Shown one piece after another: positions 1 through 9,035 of a stretch of DNA of 37,616 nucleotides. Origin of the DNA: JBAZAX01 sp964568625 (GTDB lineage: Bacteria > Babelota > Babeliae > Babelales > RVW-14); the NCBI GenBank assembly GCA_964568625.1, contig CAZMQG010000016.1, forward strand, positions 1-37,616, read 5' to 3'. Numbering within the stretch: the first letter of the stretch is position 1; each line of letters starts with the position of its first letter. Made by a program: the position numbers and the translations under genes. Below the pieces are notes generated by a model. The model saw only the letters and a list, made by a program, of their open reading frames with translations. It made no database searches and was not told the DNA's origin.

Positions 1-98
1 AAGAATATGGCTTATCTATCACAAATTAATAGTTATCGAGTTAGCGTTAATTAAATATATTGTATAAACATTATGGTTTTTAAATTTGGAGCCTAATA

Positions 99-1109
99 AT
101 GTCAAAACATTTTTTATTATTATTTTTTATTTTAGACATTGCATTTACACCATGTTATTCAGCGTTAAGTAACCTTGATCAAACAGACCACGCATCATTA
201 GAAACCATTATCAAAACACTAGAAAACGTAGAAATCCAAATAATAACGCCCGCAGTTATAAAAGAAATTCAGTCTTTTTTGGAAAGCCAAAAGATTCCGT
301 TATATCAAAATTCCACTTCAGATGTAATATTTTTGAATTTGTCTCAGATAATTGAAAACGCGTGCAGAAAGGAATATGCGTCAATTCAAGAAATTTTGGG
401 AATGTGTGTTTATTTTGAAAAAGTTATGAGTAAAATTTTAACACGATCCCCTTCTTTAAATCTCACTCTGGGAACTCCATTTATGATATTTTTAATTCTT
501 ACCGGAGCTTTTATAACTTCATTTAAAATTAATAGAGATCAGGAATTCTACAATTCTGACTGGATACCCATTTCAGATACCCAATTTTGGGAAATATTAT
601 TAAATAAAAAAAGCTTCGATCTTATAAAAGATCAATGTAATATTGATGAAAAATTTAGAGCCATAATACAAAGTAGTGAAACTTTTGAGGGGAAATTAAA
701 CATTTTAACCGTTTTACTGAAAAGTTGTAAAAAAAATTCAACATTTATAGATCAAATTTATGCCGAATGCCTACAAAACCCTAAATTCAGACTACACGCC
801 TATTCATACACATGCCCCCAAATAGAGCCGCCCATGTCATTTAAAAAAAAATCACAGATATTAGATGTATTTTTTGATAATACCCAAGAACACGCATTTA
901 TAGACCACATTTATAGCACCATTCCTAAAATGGAAATATTTATTACAGACACAGAAAAAATAAGTTTTATACAAAGACACGTATATGGAGGAGCTTTGCT
1001 CCTAATTGAACAAAAATTTTTAAAATTCATAAATTTCGATCTTTACATTGACCCAGATAGGGAATTTTTGCCTATAACAAAACGAATCTTAAGCTTAATT
1101 ACACAATAA
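99..1109 (+). CDS. Exported protein with possible cyclin-box-like domain
   Basis: A 336-residue protein with an N-terminal hydrophobic signal peptide (about residues 4-21), preceded by a GGAG ribosome site 7 bases before the ATG. No family is certain. Residues about 78-176 resemble the N-terminal cyclin box of PHO80-type cyclins: a helix with a CVYFEKV core, a hydrophobic helix around residues 126-141, then K-x-N-x-D and FYNSDW, and a W-E-I-L-L helix, in the order seen in those proteins. This is pattern matching by eye and is moderate at best. The remainder is alpha-helical and Cys-containing. The next gene is also exported but has its own ribosome site 153 bases downstream, so the two need not be one operon. 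It could instead be an unrelated helical secreted protein. Confidence 0.75.
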   Translation: MSKHFLLLFFILDIAFTPCYSALSNLDQTDHASLETIIKTLENVEIQIITPAVIKEIQSFLESQKIPLYQNSTSDVIFLNLSQIIENACRKEYASIQEILGMCVYFEKVMSKILTRSPSLNLTLGTPFMIFLILTGAFITSFKINRDQEFYNSDWIPISDTQFWEILLNKKSFDLIKDQCNIDEKFRAIIQSSETFEGKLNILTVLLKSCKKNSTFIDQIYAECLQNPKFRLHAYSYTCPQIEPPMSFKKKSQILDVFFDNTQEHAFIDHIYSTIPKMEIFITDTEKISFIQRHVYGGALLLIEQKFLKFINFDLYIDPDREFLPITKRILSLITQ

Positions 1110-1262
1110 ACCATTGAAAATGCATTAAAATCACCCGAAAAACTATTATTTTTAGATAAAATCCAATTTTTTATTTTATATTTGCAATATTAAACCACTG
1201 TGATAGACTTATGTGAAGTTATTAAGATATTAATATATTAACGTATAAATGGAGGTTTTATC

Positions 1263-1784
1263 ATGAATTATTCTAAGAAATTTTTATTATTATCGAGTTT
1301 TTCGATTTTTTTAGTTACTTTATACAACTCTACGCTTCAATCAATGATAGAAAGAGATGCCGCTATAACTCTAAATGTTCAAGATTTACAATGCTTAGCG
1401 GAAACTTCTTCATTATTTTTACCAATACTTAAAGGCGAAACAGACTTAGTTGAAACAATTCTTCAAGATTCTGCCATAACAAATAAAATAAATTTTGTGG
1501 TCATGGGTGGTTCATGCAATGGATATTCAGCTTTAAGACTGGCAGTTGATTTATGGAGTAAAAAAATTGTCAGCAAACGAAGTGATCAAAAAAAACAGGC
1601 CTATAAAGATATTGCACAAATTTTAATTAATAAGGGAGCCAAATTTACAGGAGATATGGAAGAAACTTTAAGAAAAATGGGCGTTAAACTTCCAGAAAGA
1701 ACAGGTGCTAGTTATTGGCAACACGCAAGAAGAATGGGACAAGAGATTGACGATTTAAGTAAGCTAGATGATTCTTCTAGATAA
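1263..1784 (+). CDS. Exported ankyrin-repeat-like protein
   Basis: A 173-residue protein starting after a strong GGAGG ribosome site, with a signal peptide over residues 1-27. Residues about 50-75 (LPILKGETDLVETIL) match the helix pair of an ankyrin repeat. Residues about 86-125 (GYSALRLAVD ... DIAQILINKGAKF) match a second repeat, with about 13 extra residues inserted between its two helices. Ankyrin repeats bind proteins and are common in effectors of intracellular bacteria. The C-terminal 45 residues are charged and unrecognised. The ankyrin reading is fairly good for the second repeat and weaker for the first. A target cannot be predicted. Confidence 0.8.
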   Translation: MNYSKKFLLLSSFSIFLVTLYNSTLQSMIERDAAITLNVQDLQCLAETSSLFLPILKGETDLVETILQDSAITNKINFVVMGGSCNGYSALRLAVDLWSKKIVSKRSDQKKQAYKDIAQILINKGAKFTGDMEETLRKMGVKLPERTGASYWQHARRMGQEIDDLSKLDDSSR

Positions 1785-1810
1785 AAATCCAAATTATTAG
1801 TAGTTTTTTA

Positions 1811-1856
1811 AAAAACAAAAAAGCCCAATTAAGGTATATAAACCTAAATTGGGCTT
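1811..1856 (-). terminator. Terminator of the tRNA-Ile/tRNA-Ala transcript
   Basis: An inverted repeat (arms near 1821-1836 and 1841-1856, core AAGCCCAATT) is followed on the minus strand by a T-rich tract (1811-1822 read as A on the plus strand). It lies 7 bases past the 3' end of tRNA-Ala and faces the exported ankyrin-like gene, so it may work in both directions. Confidence 0.75.
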
Positions 1857-1862
1857 TAAATT

Positions 1863-1938
1863 TGGTGGAGGTATGCGGATTCGAACCGCAGACCCTCCGC
1901 TTGCAAAGCGGATGCTCTACCAACTGAGCTATACCCCC
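1863..1938 (-). tRNA. tRNA-Ala (TGC anticodon)
   Basis: The minus strand folds as a 76-base tRNA with an encoded CCA. The acceptor stem is GGGGGTA with TACCTCC (one G-T pair), the D arm contains AGCTCAGTTGGTAGAGC, the anticodon loop CTTTGCAAG gives TGC, and the T arm has GGTTCGAATCC. It lies 71 bases downstream of tRNA-Ile in the same direction, and the two probably share one transcript. Confidence 0.97.
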
Positions 1939-2009
1939 GTTAATTTCAATATAAACAATTAAAGAAGTCCAAATCAAGTTCAGGATAAACAAAATTTGAA
2001 TCTTTTAAA

Positions 2010-2086
2010 TGGTGGGCCTAAGTCGACTTGAACGACTGACCTTCCCGTTATCAGCGGGATGCTCTAGCCACCTGAGCTATAGGCCC
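2010..2086 (-). tRNA. tRNA-Ile (GAT anticodon)
   Basis: A 77-base tRNA with an encoded CCA. The acceptor is GGGCCTA with TAGGCCC, the anticodon loop CTGATAA gives GAT, and the T arm has GTTCAAGTC. It is the first gene of a tRNA-Ile/tRNA-Ala pair. That pair usually sits in the 16S-23S spacer, but no rRNA is present around it here. Confidence 0.97.
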
Positions 2087-2133
2087 AACTAAAATTCACA
2101 AAATCACTTAAAATTTCATAGATTACACACAGA

Positions 2134-2162
2134 ATTATACAAACAAAATTAAACTCTTGCAA
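2134..2162 (-). promoter_or_regulatory. Sigma70-type promoter for the tRNA pair
   Basis: On the minus strand, TTGCAA (2162-2157) is followed after exactly 17 bases by a perfect TATAAT (2139-2134). This predicts a start near 2127, giving a leader of about 40 bases before tRNA-Ile. Position and spacing fit a strong stable-RNA promoter. Confidence 0.6.
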
Positions 2163-2362
2163 GGATAGAATTACATATTTTTGCTATTATTTTCAAATTT
2201 TACTTAAAGTAGCTGCCATAGATATCAATGGCAAAATATACTTAGATTATTTATATAACTAAATTATTGACTATTTGTAAGCATTTATATTATCCTGAGG
2301 CTAGTAAAATATATTAAAATACCTGTAAATTGTGAGATTAATTATCTAAAAAAGGAGATTTT

Positions 2363-2557
2363 ATGCCTAAGAAATTCAAAACTTTTGCCGATTTGCACCC
2401 TCATGAAGAAACGGAGTTCAAACCTCTAAGTAAAAAGCAAAAACTACGTTACTTTGATACAAAAGGGAAAAGCAAAGTAAGCTCAAATCTCAAATCTCAC
2501 TTTCCAGATAGAATCTGGAATAAAGCAAGTGAAAAGAGAAAAGGTCCTAAAGTTTAA
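2363..2557 (+). CDS. Small basic protein, unknown function
   Basis: A 64-residue Lys-rich protein (PKKFKTF at the N-terminus, KRKGPKV at the C-terminus) with no membrane segment or signal peptide. It follows an excellent AAAGGAG ribosome site 6 bases before ATG and is closed by a hairpin terminator 33 bases past its stop, so it looks like a stand-alone transcription unit. The strong positive charge suggests RNA, DNA or ribosome association, but no family is recognised. About 275 bases upstream are gene-free except for the minus-strand tRNA promoter. Confidence 0.75.
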   Translation: MPKKFKTFADLHPHEETEFKPLSKKQKLRYFDTKGKSKVSSNLKSHFPDRIWNKASEKRKGPKV

Positions 2558-2590
2558 TAACCTTTAGCGCTAAGAACTGCACTAAACTAA

Positions 2591-2616
2591 GCCCGCAACC
2601 AAATGCGGGCTTTTTC
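2591..2616 (+). terminator. Rho-independent terminator
   Basis: GCCCGCA and TGCGGGC arms flank a short ACCAAA loop and are followed by TTTTT. It lies between the convergent small basic protein gene and the exported minus-strand gene ending at 2618, and probably serves mainly the plus-strand unit. Confidence 0.85.
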
Positions 2617-2617
2617 G

Positions 2618-3445
2618 TTACTTAAAATCGTACCCAATTAAATCGAGATCAAGTGATTTGATCGCATCAGCATATATCTTTTTATAAAAATTCATGTTCA
2701 TTATTCCTGACTGCGTATGATCCAAATCAAACATACGTCTTCCTATTCCTTCTTTAAAATATCCTACGCAAACGCCATTTAAAGCAGGATCAAGATAAAA
2801 TCTAACATCTAAATTTTTAAATTTACAGACAATCAAAACTTTTTTGGAATAGTCCTGAACTTTAATTATGTGGTAAAAAAAAACTAAAAGCTTATAGTCA
2901 TGTTTTTCCGTTAAATTCCACCGAATATGCGTTTTTGCAAAACTTACTTTATAAAATATCTCAAATTCACGTAAAAAATCACTCAATAAGCCATGCGAAT
3001 TGCGTCTATCTAAAACCAAATCATAAACTAATTTTGCTTTTTCTTTCCAACTAAACTTATTCAAATAAATAGATTTAAAAATTTCATAATACTGCCATTT
3101 TTTAAAATCACTGCCAAAATTCGACTGCATATGATCATCCATGTTTTTTAACCAATCAATATCTAACTGTTTAGCCATCTTGCTTGCTACATCATCAAGA
3201 TCTTTATCCAAATATTTAGCCTTCATCTCTAATGAATCATCCAATAAAACCAAAGATGTGTGCGTTGAAGCTTCATCAGCTTTCAAAAAATTAAAGATTG
3301 TGTATAAATGTCTTAATAAAAAATATTGTTCTGCCGAATCAACCGAATTAGGACCCGCAGCAGCCGTATTAATTACAATTGAATAACTATTTGTGAAACC
3401 AAAAATAAAAAATAATATAAACATCCTGATAAAACGCATTCTCAT
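2618..3445 (-). CDS. Exported protein, unknown function
   Basis: The frame is open upstream to 3508, but the start at 3445 is chosen because AGGGGG lies 3 bases before it and the protein then begins with a good signal peptide (MRMRFIRMFILFFIF, cleavage near residue 20-27). The mature part, about 250 residues, is mixed helix and strand and rich in aromatic and Lys residues. No domain is recognised. The gene is divergent from alaS. A 19-base imperfect palindrome (3452-3470) overlaps the upstream edge of the ribosome site. Confidence 0.75.
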   Translation of the reverse strand: MRMRFIRMFILFFIFGFTNSYSIVINTAAAGPNSVDSAEQYFLLRHLYTIFNFLKADEASTHTSLVLLDDSLEMKAKYLDKDLDDVASKMAKQLDIDWLKNMDDHMQSNFGSDFKKWQYYEIFKSIYLNKFSWKEKAKLVYDLVLDRRNSHGLLSDFLREFEIFYKVSFAKTHIRWNLTEKHDYKLLVFFYHIIKVQDYSKKVLIVCKFKNLDVRFYLDPALNGVCVGYFKEGIGRRMFDLDHTQSGIMNMNFYKKIYADAIKSLDLDLIGYDFK

Positions 3446-3605
3446 AATCCCCCTAGCTTTTAAAACTAGGTTAATAATAAAGGTTTTTTCTTTCCAAAAG
3501 CAATGCATTAATTGAATTTAATTGTTTTTATTTGTGAATATTTTAGAATTATGATGAAATTAGTTCGTTATAAAATCCAGAGTTCAGTTTTTTGATAGGA
3601 TGTAT

Positions 3606-6227
3606 ATGAAATCATTCGAATTGCGCAAAAAGTATTTGGATTTTTTTGCAAAAAATGGTCACACTGTTGTTGCTAGTTCCTCGCTTATTCCAGCACAAGA
3701 TCCCACACTTCTCTTTGCCAACGCGGGAATGAACCAATTTAAAGATATATTCTTGGGGAAAGAAAAAAGATCATACACTCGAGCTACATCTTCTCAAAAG
3801 TGCGTACGAGCCGGAGGTAAACACAACGACTTAGAAAATGTCGGATTTACAGCAAGACACCTCACTTTTTTTGAAATGCTCGGAAATTTTTCATTCGGCG
3901 ATTACTTCAAAAAAGAAGCAATCAGCTTTGCATGGGAACTTTTAACTAAAGAAATAGGGTTACCAAAAGATAAACTGTATGCCACTGTTTTTACCACAGA
4001 TGATGAAGCCTTTGAAATTTGGAATAAAGCTGTGGGGCTTCCTGCAACACATATAAAAAGACTAGGGGAAAAAGACAATTTCTGGCAGATGGGAGACACA
4101 GGACCATGCGGACCATGCACAGAAATCTACATTGACAAAGGAGCAGATCGTGGATGTGGAAGCAAAGATTGCGCTCCGGGATGTGACTGTGATAGATTTA
4201 TGGAAATCTGGAACCTTGTTTTTATGCAGTACAACCGCCAATCAAACGGCGAATTAAAGCCTCTAGCAAAAACAGGCGTAGATACCGGAATGGGACTTGA
4301 ACGACTTTGCTGCGTCATGCAAGGTAAAGAGTCGGTTTTTGAAACAGATCTTTTTGCTGACATAATTGATGAAATAGAAAAATTAACAGGATTCAGCTAC
4401 ACCAAAAGTCCAGAAAAAATCAAAGCCTCTTTTAATGTTTTAGCTGATCACGTACGCTCCTCATCTTTTTTAATTGCAGATGGATGCATGCCCTCAAATG
4501 ACGGTCGTGGTTATGTTTTACGCAAAATTATTCGTCGTGCCGCAATGTTTGCTCAAAAACTTTCTGCTGATAAACAGTTTTTATCGAAACTCTCAAAGCG
4601 TTTCATAAAACAGATGTCTGTAATTTATCCGGAACTTGAAGCCAGCAAACAAATTATCGCAAGCACTCTTGATAGTGAAGTTGAGAAATTTGCAATCAAC
4701 CTAGTTCAAGGCCAAAATATTTTCACAAAATATGTTGAAGATAACAAAAAAGATGGGCAATCGTTTCTTTCAGGGCAACAAATTTTCAAACTTTATGACA
4801 CATACGGATTTCCACCGGAATTAACTAAAGTTTTAGCCCATGAACAAAATCTTACACTTGATATGAATGAGTTTGAAAAGGAAATGGAAAAACAACGTGA
4901 ACAATCGGGCAAAAAACAGGATAAAGAGTCAGAAAAAATCAGTATTCCAACAGGGATGACAACAGATTTTGTTGGCTACGCAGATCTTGAATCAAATTCA
5001 AAAGTAATTTTTGTTCATAAAAACAATGATCAAACCGCATGGATAGTTACAGATAAGTCTCCATTTTATGCCGAATCCGGAGGCCAGGCAGCAGATAAGG
5101 GCTGGATCACAATTAAGAAACATGCCCTACCGGTGCTAGACTTACAAAAACTTGGCAATGTAAATAATCCCGCAATCGCTGCAAAAATTTCACTTAAAAC
5201 AGAATCCGGGCAAATCATTTCCGATATTGAAGTCGGAGATGGTGCACACTGTATCGTAGATTACTATTCAAGAATTAACACGGTAAAAAATCATACAGCA
5301 ACACATTTATTACAAGCAGCTCTCGTACAATTTTTAGGCGCCGGAATTAAGCAGGCCGGATCATCAGTTTGCAGCGAATCTTTCAGATTCGATTTTTCAC
5401 ATCAACAGGCTTTAACTGATGAACAAATCCAGGCTGTAGAAAATCTTGTAAACCAAAAAATTCAAGAAGACATTACAACAAAGATTTTTTATACAACATT
5501 GGAAGAGGCAAAAAATGCAGGGGCAGCAGCCTTTTTTGGTGAAAAATATAATCCTGAGAAAGTGCGTGTCGTTCAAATTCCTGGATTTTCTGCTGAACTT
5601 TGCGGAGGAACTCATGCCGCAAGTACCGGAATAATTGGGTGTTTCAAAATTATAAGCGAAACGGCTCTTTCTACAGGGGTACGCAGAATTACTGGAGTAA
5701 CAGGCCCCGAAGCGATTAAACTTTTTCAACAGTCATTCACAACGGTTAAAAAACTTAGTGAAAACTTCAAAACAAAATTTGAAGAAGTTTATGATGCCAT
5801 TAATAAGCTACAAGAACGTTACCTTGAATCTCAAAATCAAATCAAACAGATGCGTAAACAGTTAATGAAGTCTCAGATTACTGAATGGCAAAATAAAATC
5901 ACATCTGTTGGCAAAGTTCCATTTATTTATCTTGAGATTGAAGATTTGCCTAATCAAGAGATGAAATCAATCTGCACGGATTTTGAAAAACACAAACCTG
6001 GTGTTTACGTTATTTTAAATAAAACCAGCAATTCAGATAATTTTGCATTGATTGCTTACCAATCAAAAAAATCGGAACATAAAATAAGTCTTAAAGCGCT
6101 TGCTGAGTTATTAAAAAATAAATTTAATATTCGCAGTGGCGGAAATGAAGAGTTTATACAAGGTGGTGGACAAGGTCATTTGCAAAACCTTGAACAAGAA
6201 ATCATTAATTTGATTAAATCGAACTAA
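3606..6227 (+). CDS. alaS: Alanine--tRNA ligase
   Basis: Cytoplasmic class II synthetase that charges tRNA-Ala and edits mischarged products. The order is a catalytic domain (residues about 1-240, with ARHLTFFEMLGNFSFGDYF and motif 3 DTGMGLERL), a tRNA-recognition region, an editing domain with the zinc set HTATH (H563, H567) plus CGGTH (C666, H670), and a C-terminal domain ending with GGGQGHLQN. At 873 residues it is full length for the family. ATGs occur at 3600 and 3606; the second is preferred because the ATAGG ribosome site is 6 bases from it but touches the first. It is transcribed alone and closed by the 6284-6321 hairpin. Confidence 0.98.
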   Translation: MKSFELRKKYLDFFAKNGHTVVASSSLIPAQDPTLLFANAGMNQFKDIFLGKEKRSYTRATSSQKCVRAGGKHNDLENVGFTARHLTFFEMLGNFSFGDYFKKEAISFAWELLTKEIGLPKDKLYATVFTTDDEAFEIWNKAVGLPATHIKRLGEKDNFWQMGDTGPCGPCTEIYIDKGADRGCGSKDCAPGCDCDRFMEIWNLVFMQYNRQSNGELKPLAKTGVDTGMGLERLCCVMQGKESVFETDLFADIIDEIEKLTGFSYTKSPEKIKASFNVLADHVRSSSFLIADGCMPSNDGRGYVLRKIIRRAAMFAQKLSADKQFLSKLSKRFIKQMSVIYPELEASKQIIASTLDSEVEKFAINLVQGQNIFTKYVEDNKKDGQSFLSGQQIFKLYDTYGFPPELTKVLAHEQNLTLDMNEFEKEMEKQREQSGKKQDKESEKISIPTGMTTDFVGYADLESNSKVIFVHKNNDQTAWIVTDKSPFYAESGGQAADKGWITIKKHALPVLDLQKLGNVNNPAIAAKISLKTESGQIISDIEVGDGAHCIVDYYSRINTVKNHTATHLLQAALVQFLGAGIKQAGSSVCSESFRFDFSHQQALTDEQIQAVENLVNQKIQEDITTKIFYTTLEEAKNAGAAAFFGEKYNPEKVRVVQIPGFSAELCGGTHAASTGIIGCFKIISETALSTGVRRITGVTGPEAIKLFQQSFTTVKKLSENFKTKFEEVYDAINKLQERYLESQNQIKQMRKQLMKSQITEWQNKITSVGKVPFIYLEIEDLPNQEMKSICTDFEKHKPGVYVILNKTSNSDNFALIAYQSKKSEHKISLKALAELLKNKFNIRSGGNEEFIQGGGQGHLQNLEQEIINLIKSN

Positions 6228-6283
6228 CTAAAAACAAGCTTTATTACTAAAAAGTTTGTGCCAGATTTTTAGAAATCTTATTT

Positions 6284-6321
6284 AAATAAATAGGGGCTAC
6301 GAGTGTAGCCCCTATTTATTT
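6284..6321. terminator. Bidirectional terminator, 17-bp perfect stem
   Basis: Perfectly paired arms (6284-6300 and 6305-6321, core TAGGGGCTAC) enclose a GAGT loop. A and T runs on the two sides give a U-rich tail in either direction. It lies between convergent alaS and the NSNA-repeat gene, and closes both. Confidence 0.9.
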
Positions 6322-6327
6322 GGTTTT

Positions 6328-9001
6328 CTATTCGATATCCATAGACTCGAGATCTTGATCCAAAGATCCTTGATCGAAAGATCTTAAAGCTTCATCTAAA
6401 TTTTCAGTCCCTAAAATATCCTCAAGGGCTTCTACTCCTTTACGATTTTTAGCAGAGATCTGCTTTATTTTTAGTTTTTTATCTTTAAAGTTAGTCTTTG
6501 TATTTTTTGTTGAGTTTTTTACTTTTTGGGTAACAACTTGCGTATCTAAAACTTTACCTTTTTCTACTTTTACTTTTGCAGTTTTTGGCTGTGCTTGAAT
6601 TTTTGCCTTTGGTTTAGATGTTGTTTTGGATGTATTGTTCTGCTTGTGAGTTTTGTTTCCAGAATAGGCACGAATAAATGAAGGATCAATTTGATGACCA
6701 ATAATTCGAGTACCATCAACAAGTACACTTGAAGAATACTGCTTGATATTGTTTTCCCTAAGTTCTAATTCTGTAAAGAATATTTGTCCGTTTTCATCAA
6801 GCAAGAAAGCATTCGAATCTAGTAAATTAAATATAGAATATGGATTTTCAATATTCAGTCGTGCAACGTTAGTTGAAGATCCACCAAGCATAATTCCAGG
6901 CCCGCCACTAACGTTAACAATTGGGTTTATCTCACCCGCAAGAACTCTAACAGGATCAAGTCCATTTAGTAAAACAAATCTAATAGACAACTCATTTACA
7001 GCCGCATCTCCAAATGTAATTAATCCTGATAACGTCAAATTATCTAACATAAGCGTTAACGCATTGTCCTGACCAATAGCTTTAAAGTTGAGACCTATAG
7101 CTTCACCTGTATCTCCATCAATATCTACGCTAGCGCCTGTTGCCAATTCAATTAAATTGGACGTACCATAATCAATATTTAGAACGCCTCCCAATTCAAT
7201 ATCCTCGAGTCGTAGTGTATTATTTCCTAAATTCAAGACAGCTTCATCAACAAAAGTAACCACATTATTACCTGATAGACTTACAAACGTACACACGTTT
7301 CCATCAGGTGAATCCATGACATCAAATGTCCCACTGCTAAATGTTACATTTTCAGAAAATTCGAATACTGTTTTAGGTCCAATTAAAAGTTGTCCGCCCG
7401 GTTTAATGTTAAATGTATCTTGATTAAGATTTGCCAATGTAATGTTCTCTAAAATTACGGGAACATTTTCTTGGATTACAAACTGTGGGCCTGAAGAGTT
7501 ATTGAAAACAATTGTTTGACCGTTTCCATTCAAGATAACTCCGGCAGTATTGGTAATGTTAACAACTTGGTTGGAATCCAAAATAAGTGTTTTATCCATT
7601 GTTACATCAGCATTTACATCACCATCTACAAGAGGCGACGTCCAACTTAATCCGACAACAGCATCACTAGTACTTTTAATCCAAGATACAATTGCATTAC
7701 TGTTGTGAATTGCCAGAGCAGATGAGCCCATTAAAATAGCATTTGAGTTATTCTTAATACCGTAAGCAAATGCATTACTATCAGTTCTGACTGTATTTTC
7801 TAATGCACTTTCTCTAACATCGAGGCTGACAACAGAATTACTGGTGCTCTTGATCCATGAAACAATGGCATTACTGTTATTGATTGCTAATTCTGATGAA
7901 CCACTTAATATAGCATTTGAGTTATTCTTGATCCCATAAGCAAAAGCATTGCTGTCAGTTCTGACGATTATTCCAAATGCAATAATGGCATTGGAGTTGT
8001 TCGTGATTCCGGAAATTAAAGCGTTGGAGTTGTTTCTAATGCCGAAGAGCAATGCGTTGGATGTCGTACGATTTAGGTNNNNNNNNNNNNNNNNNNNNNN
8101 NNNNNNNNNNNNNNNNNNNNNNNNNNNNNNNNNNNNNNNNNNNNNNNNNNNNNNNNNNNNNNNNNNNNNNNNNNNNNNAGAGCATTGCGTTACTGTTAAT
8201 GCGAACTTTACGATCGAGTAAAACAATAGCATTGGAGTTATTTCTGTCACCAAAGAGTAGCGCGTTAGATGTCGTTCTATTCAAAGCCAAGAGAGTGTTA
8301 CTGTTGTTTTTAATACCGTAAGCAAAAGCGTTACTGTTAGTCCTAACGGTTCGATCAAGAGTAATAATAGCATTTGAGTTGTTCCTGTCGCCGTAGAGCA
8401 ATGCGTTGGATGTCGTACGATTTAGGTAGAGCATTGCGTTACTGTTAATGCGAACTTTACGATCGAGTAAAACAATAGCATTTGAGTTATTTCTGTCTCC
8501 AAAAAGTAATGCATTAGATGTCGTTCTGTTCAAAGCTAATAAAGCATTACTATTTGTCCTAGCCGTAGCAACTAATTTAATTATAGCATTACTATTATTC
8601 TTGATACCATAAGCAAACGCATTACTATTTGTTCTTGTTATTACAGACAACTTAACTATCGCATTACTATTGTCTACAGGAAGTTCACTTAACCCAATAA
8701 TTGCGTTACTGTTATCATAAACGAGTTCACCTGGCGCTTCTGCATAAGTTACAATATTATCTGCTCCGGCATAAGATTTTATGTTGTAATCACTAAGTCC
8801 CCCGCCTGTAATATTTTTGATTAAAGATCTATCTCTCCAACCATATACCGCAGCAGGATTGAGCTTAATCTTGGAGTTACTATCCTTCAGAATAAATCTT
8901 GAAATTTCGTTATCGAATGCCACTGTTGCAAACATCTGATTAAGCAGCAACATGACAACAACACAAAAAATGGCTGCTATATTCTTAAACTTTAATTCCA
9001 T
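6328..9001 (-). CDS. Exported NSNA-repeat protein (contains assembly gap)
   Basis: Start at 9001 after an AGGAG ribosome site; signal peptide over residues 1-28. A short unique region is followed by about 25 tandem units beginning NSNA, TSNA or DSNA, mostly 11 or 14 residues long (for example NSNAFAYGIKN, NSNAIVLLDRKVRI). Next comes a Gly/Asn/Val-rich region resembling a parallel beta-helix, then a Lys/Thr-rich linker and an acidic tail. The 100 Ns at 8079-8178 split the frame. Removing exactly those 100 bases restores one frame of 857 residues and recreates a sequence seen intact 249 bases away. It is last in a four-gene minus-strand block, 34 bases after its neighbour. The units faintly recall YadA-type head repeats, but no anchor domain is seen. 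Likely a surface or secreted protein; function unknown. Confidence 0.85.
7645..8713 (-). repeat. Tandem NSNA coding repeats, 11- and 14-codon units
   Basis: Degenerate 33- and 42-base units each encode N/T/D-S-N-A followed by hydrophobic residues. A higher-order unit of 249 bases (83 codons) is visible: the segment beginning AGAGCATTGCG at 8428 recurs at 8179, and the flank ending TTTAGGT at 8427 recurs at 8078. The N gap lies inside this array, so the true copy number is unknown. Confidence 0.9.
8079..8178. other. Assembly gap of 100 Ns
   Basis: Exactly 100 Ns, the usual placeholder for a gap of unknown size, fall within the tandem repeat array. The bases on both sides match the two halves of a continuous sequence around 8427/8428. 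The gap therefore marks a repeat the assembler could not cross, not a biological break. Confidence 0.98.
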
Positions 9002-9035
9002 AAATACTCTCCTTTTTCCTTTTTTATTTTTATAC

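Noticed and set aside
1..54. Open frame of 17 codons ending in TAA at the window edge, possibly the end of an upstream gene
   Set aside because: Too short to judge; no similarity or codon signal can be read from 17 codons.
1777..1992. Minus-strand frame of 71 codons
   Set aside because: It covers the whole tRNA-Ala gene and its terminator, so it is a chance frame.
2267..2293. TTGACT with TATTAT upstream of the small basic protein
   Set aside because: The spacer is only 15 bases and the region is very AT-rich; not strong enough to list.
3600..3606. alaS start at the first ATG, 3600
   Set aside because: The ribosome site touches it, while the ATG at 3606 has normal spacing.
8052..8321. Frames running through the Ns on the plus strand
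   Set aside because: They exist only because Ns cannot contain stops, and lie antisense to the repeat protein.
7645..8713. CRISPR array
   Set aside because: The repeats are coding, in frame, degenerate and without unique spacers.
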